Shown here piece after piece: positions 5,242 through 5,509 of a stretch of DNA of 5,509 nucleotides (within the stretch, counting starts at the first letter, position 1; each line of letters opens with the position of its first letter). Source of the DNA: Alphaproteobacteria bacterium (lineage in GTDB: Bacteria > Pseudomonadota > Alphaproteobacteria > Rhizobiales > Devosiaceae); the NCBI GenBank assembly GCA_018820005.1, contig JAHJOS010000181.1:1-5509 (forward strand), given 5' to 3'. Below the pieces are notes generated by a model. It had not been told where the DNA came from, did no database searches, and saw only the letters and a list, made by a program, of their open reading frames with translations. The position numbers and the translations under genes are program-made.

Positions 5242-5509
5242 TCAGGCCGCGAAATAGCTCTGCAGCGAGCGAACCGTCAGGCTCCCCTTCTGTAGGGCAA
5301 CGATCCCTTCCACTGCGGCGAGCGCGCCGTCGATGGTGGTGTAATAGGGGATCTTGGCCAGCAGCGCCGTGCGGCGGATGTCGCGGCTGTCGCTGATCGA
5401 TTTCATGCCGTCAGTGGTGTTGATCACCAGCTGCACGCCGCCGTTCTTCATGGAGTCCACGATGTGGGGCGGCCTTCGAGCACCTTGTTGATTTTGACCG
5501 CGGCAATGC
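5242..5509 (-). CDS. carB: Carbamoyl-phosphate synthase large subunit, C-terminal end, frame broken at 5466-5469
   Basis: The large subunit makes carbamoyl phosphate from bicarbonate, glutamine-derived ammonia and two ATP, feeding arginine and pyrimidine synthesis with CarA. Only the last part of about 90 codons is in the window. It is the methylglyoxal-synthase-like allosteric domain, recognisable by MKNGGVQLVINTTDG, the SRDIRRTAL segment and a C-terminal RSLQSYFAA; the stop is TGA at 5242-5244. From the window edge the family sequence reads IAAVKINKVLEGRP in one frame and continues as HIVDSMKNGG in another. The switch falls at CCCC (5466-5469 on the minus strand), where five C's would restore CGC-CCC-CAC-ATC. 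Because carB is normally needed for growth without arginine and uracil and the change is in a homopolymer, a sequencing or assembly error is the likeliest cause. A real lesion is not excluded. Confidence 0.9.
   Translation of the reverse strand, partial: HCRGQNQQGARRPPHIVDSMKNGGVQLVINTTDGMKSISDSRDIRRTALLAKIPYYTTIDGALAAVEGIVALQKGSLTVRSLQSYFAA

Noticed and set aside
1..5509. CRISPR arrays, insertion sequences, phage genes, tRNA or rRNA
   Set aside because: No regularly spaced repeats, transposase motifs, terminal inverted repeats or tRNA-like T-loops were found on either strand.

Overview
The window looks like chromosomal DNA from a GC-rich alphaproteobacterium. The best guess is Hyphomicrobiales, possibly Devosia-like; this rests on remembered protein families and promoter style, and no search was possible. 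The coding parts are roughly 60-70% G+C. The gene content is mostly ordinary: amino-acid and pyrimidine metabolism, a cold-shock protein, and three accessory enzymes.

Layout from left to right. (1) Positions 2-435 (+) hold the 3' part of proC, with a frame break near 61-70. (2) A terminator hairpin at 441-476 serves the convergent cold-shock gene at 503-712 (-). (3) Positions 713-1234 form a divergent, mostly non-coding stretch with lower G+C. It carries a probable csp promoter, a leader hairpin and short repeats. (4) Two genes on + follow and probably form an operon: a TPR-containing SAM methyltransferase (1235-2215) and low-specificity L-threonine aldolase ltaE (2275-3303). (5) An 11-bp hairpin sits between ltaE and a convergent phytanoyl-CoA-dioxygenase-like gene (3341-4135, -). 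That gene has a good sigma70 promoter with an overlapping dyad at 4263-4291. (6) A COG3910-type ABC/AAA ATPase gene lies on - (4350-5132), started by a strong Shine-Dalgarno. (7) A hairpin at 5200-5230 follows the 3' end of carB (5242-5509, -), which has a single-base frame break in a C-run.

The genes do not form one recognisable pathway. ProC makes proline, CarB makes carbamoyl phosphate for arginine and pyrimidines, and LtaE cleaves threonine to glycine and acetaldehyde. The methyltransferase, dioxygenase and ATPase have no assignable substrates. I found no CRISPR array, insertion sequence, phage module, tRNA or rRNA, and no convincing new multi-gene system. The points most worth a second look are the two frame breaks in housekeeping genes (sequence error or real lesions), the operator-like dyad over the dioxygenase promoter, the Lys in place of the usual 2-oxoglutarate-anchoring Arg in that dioxygenase, and the unexplained 520-bp divergent region.
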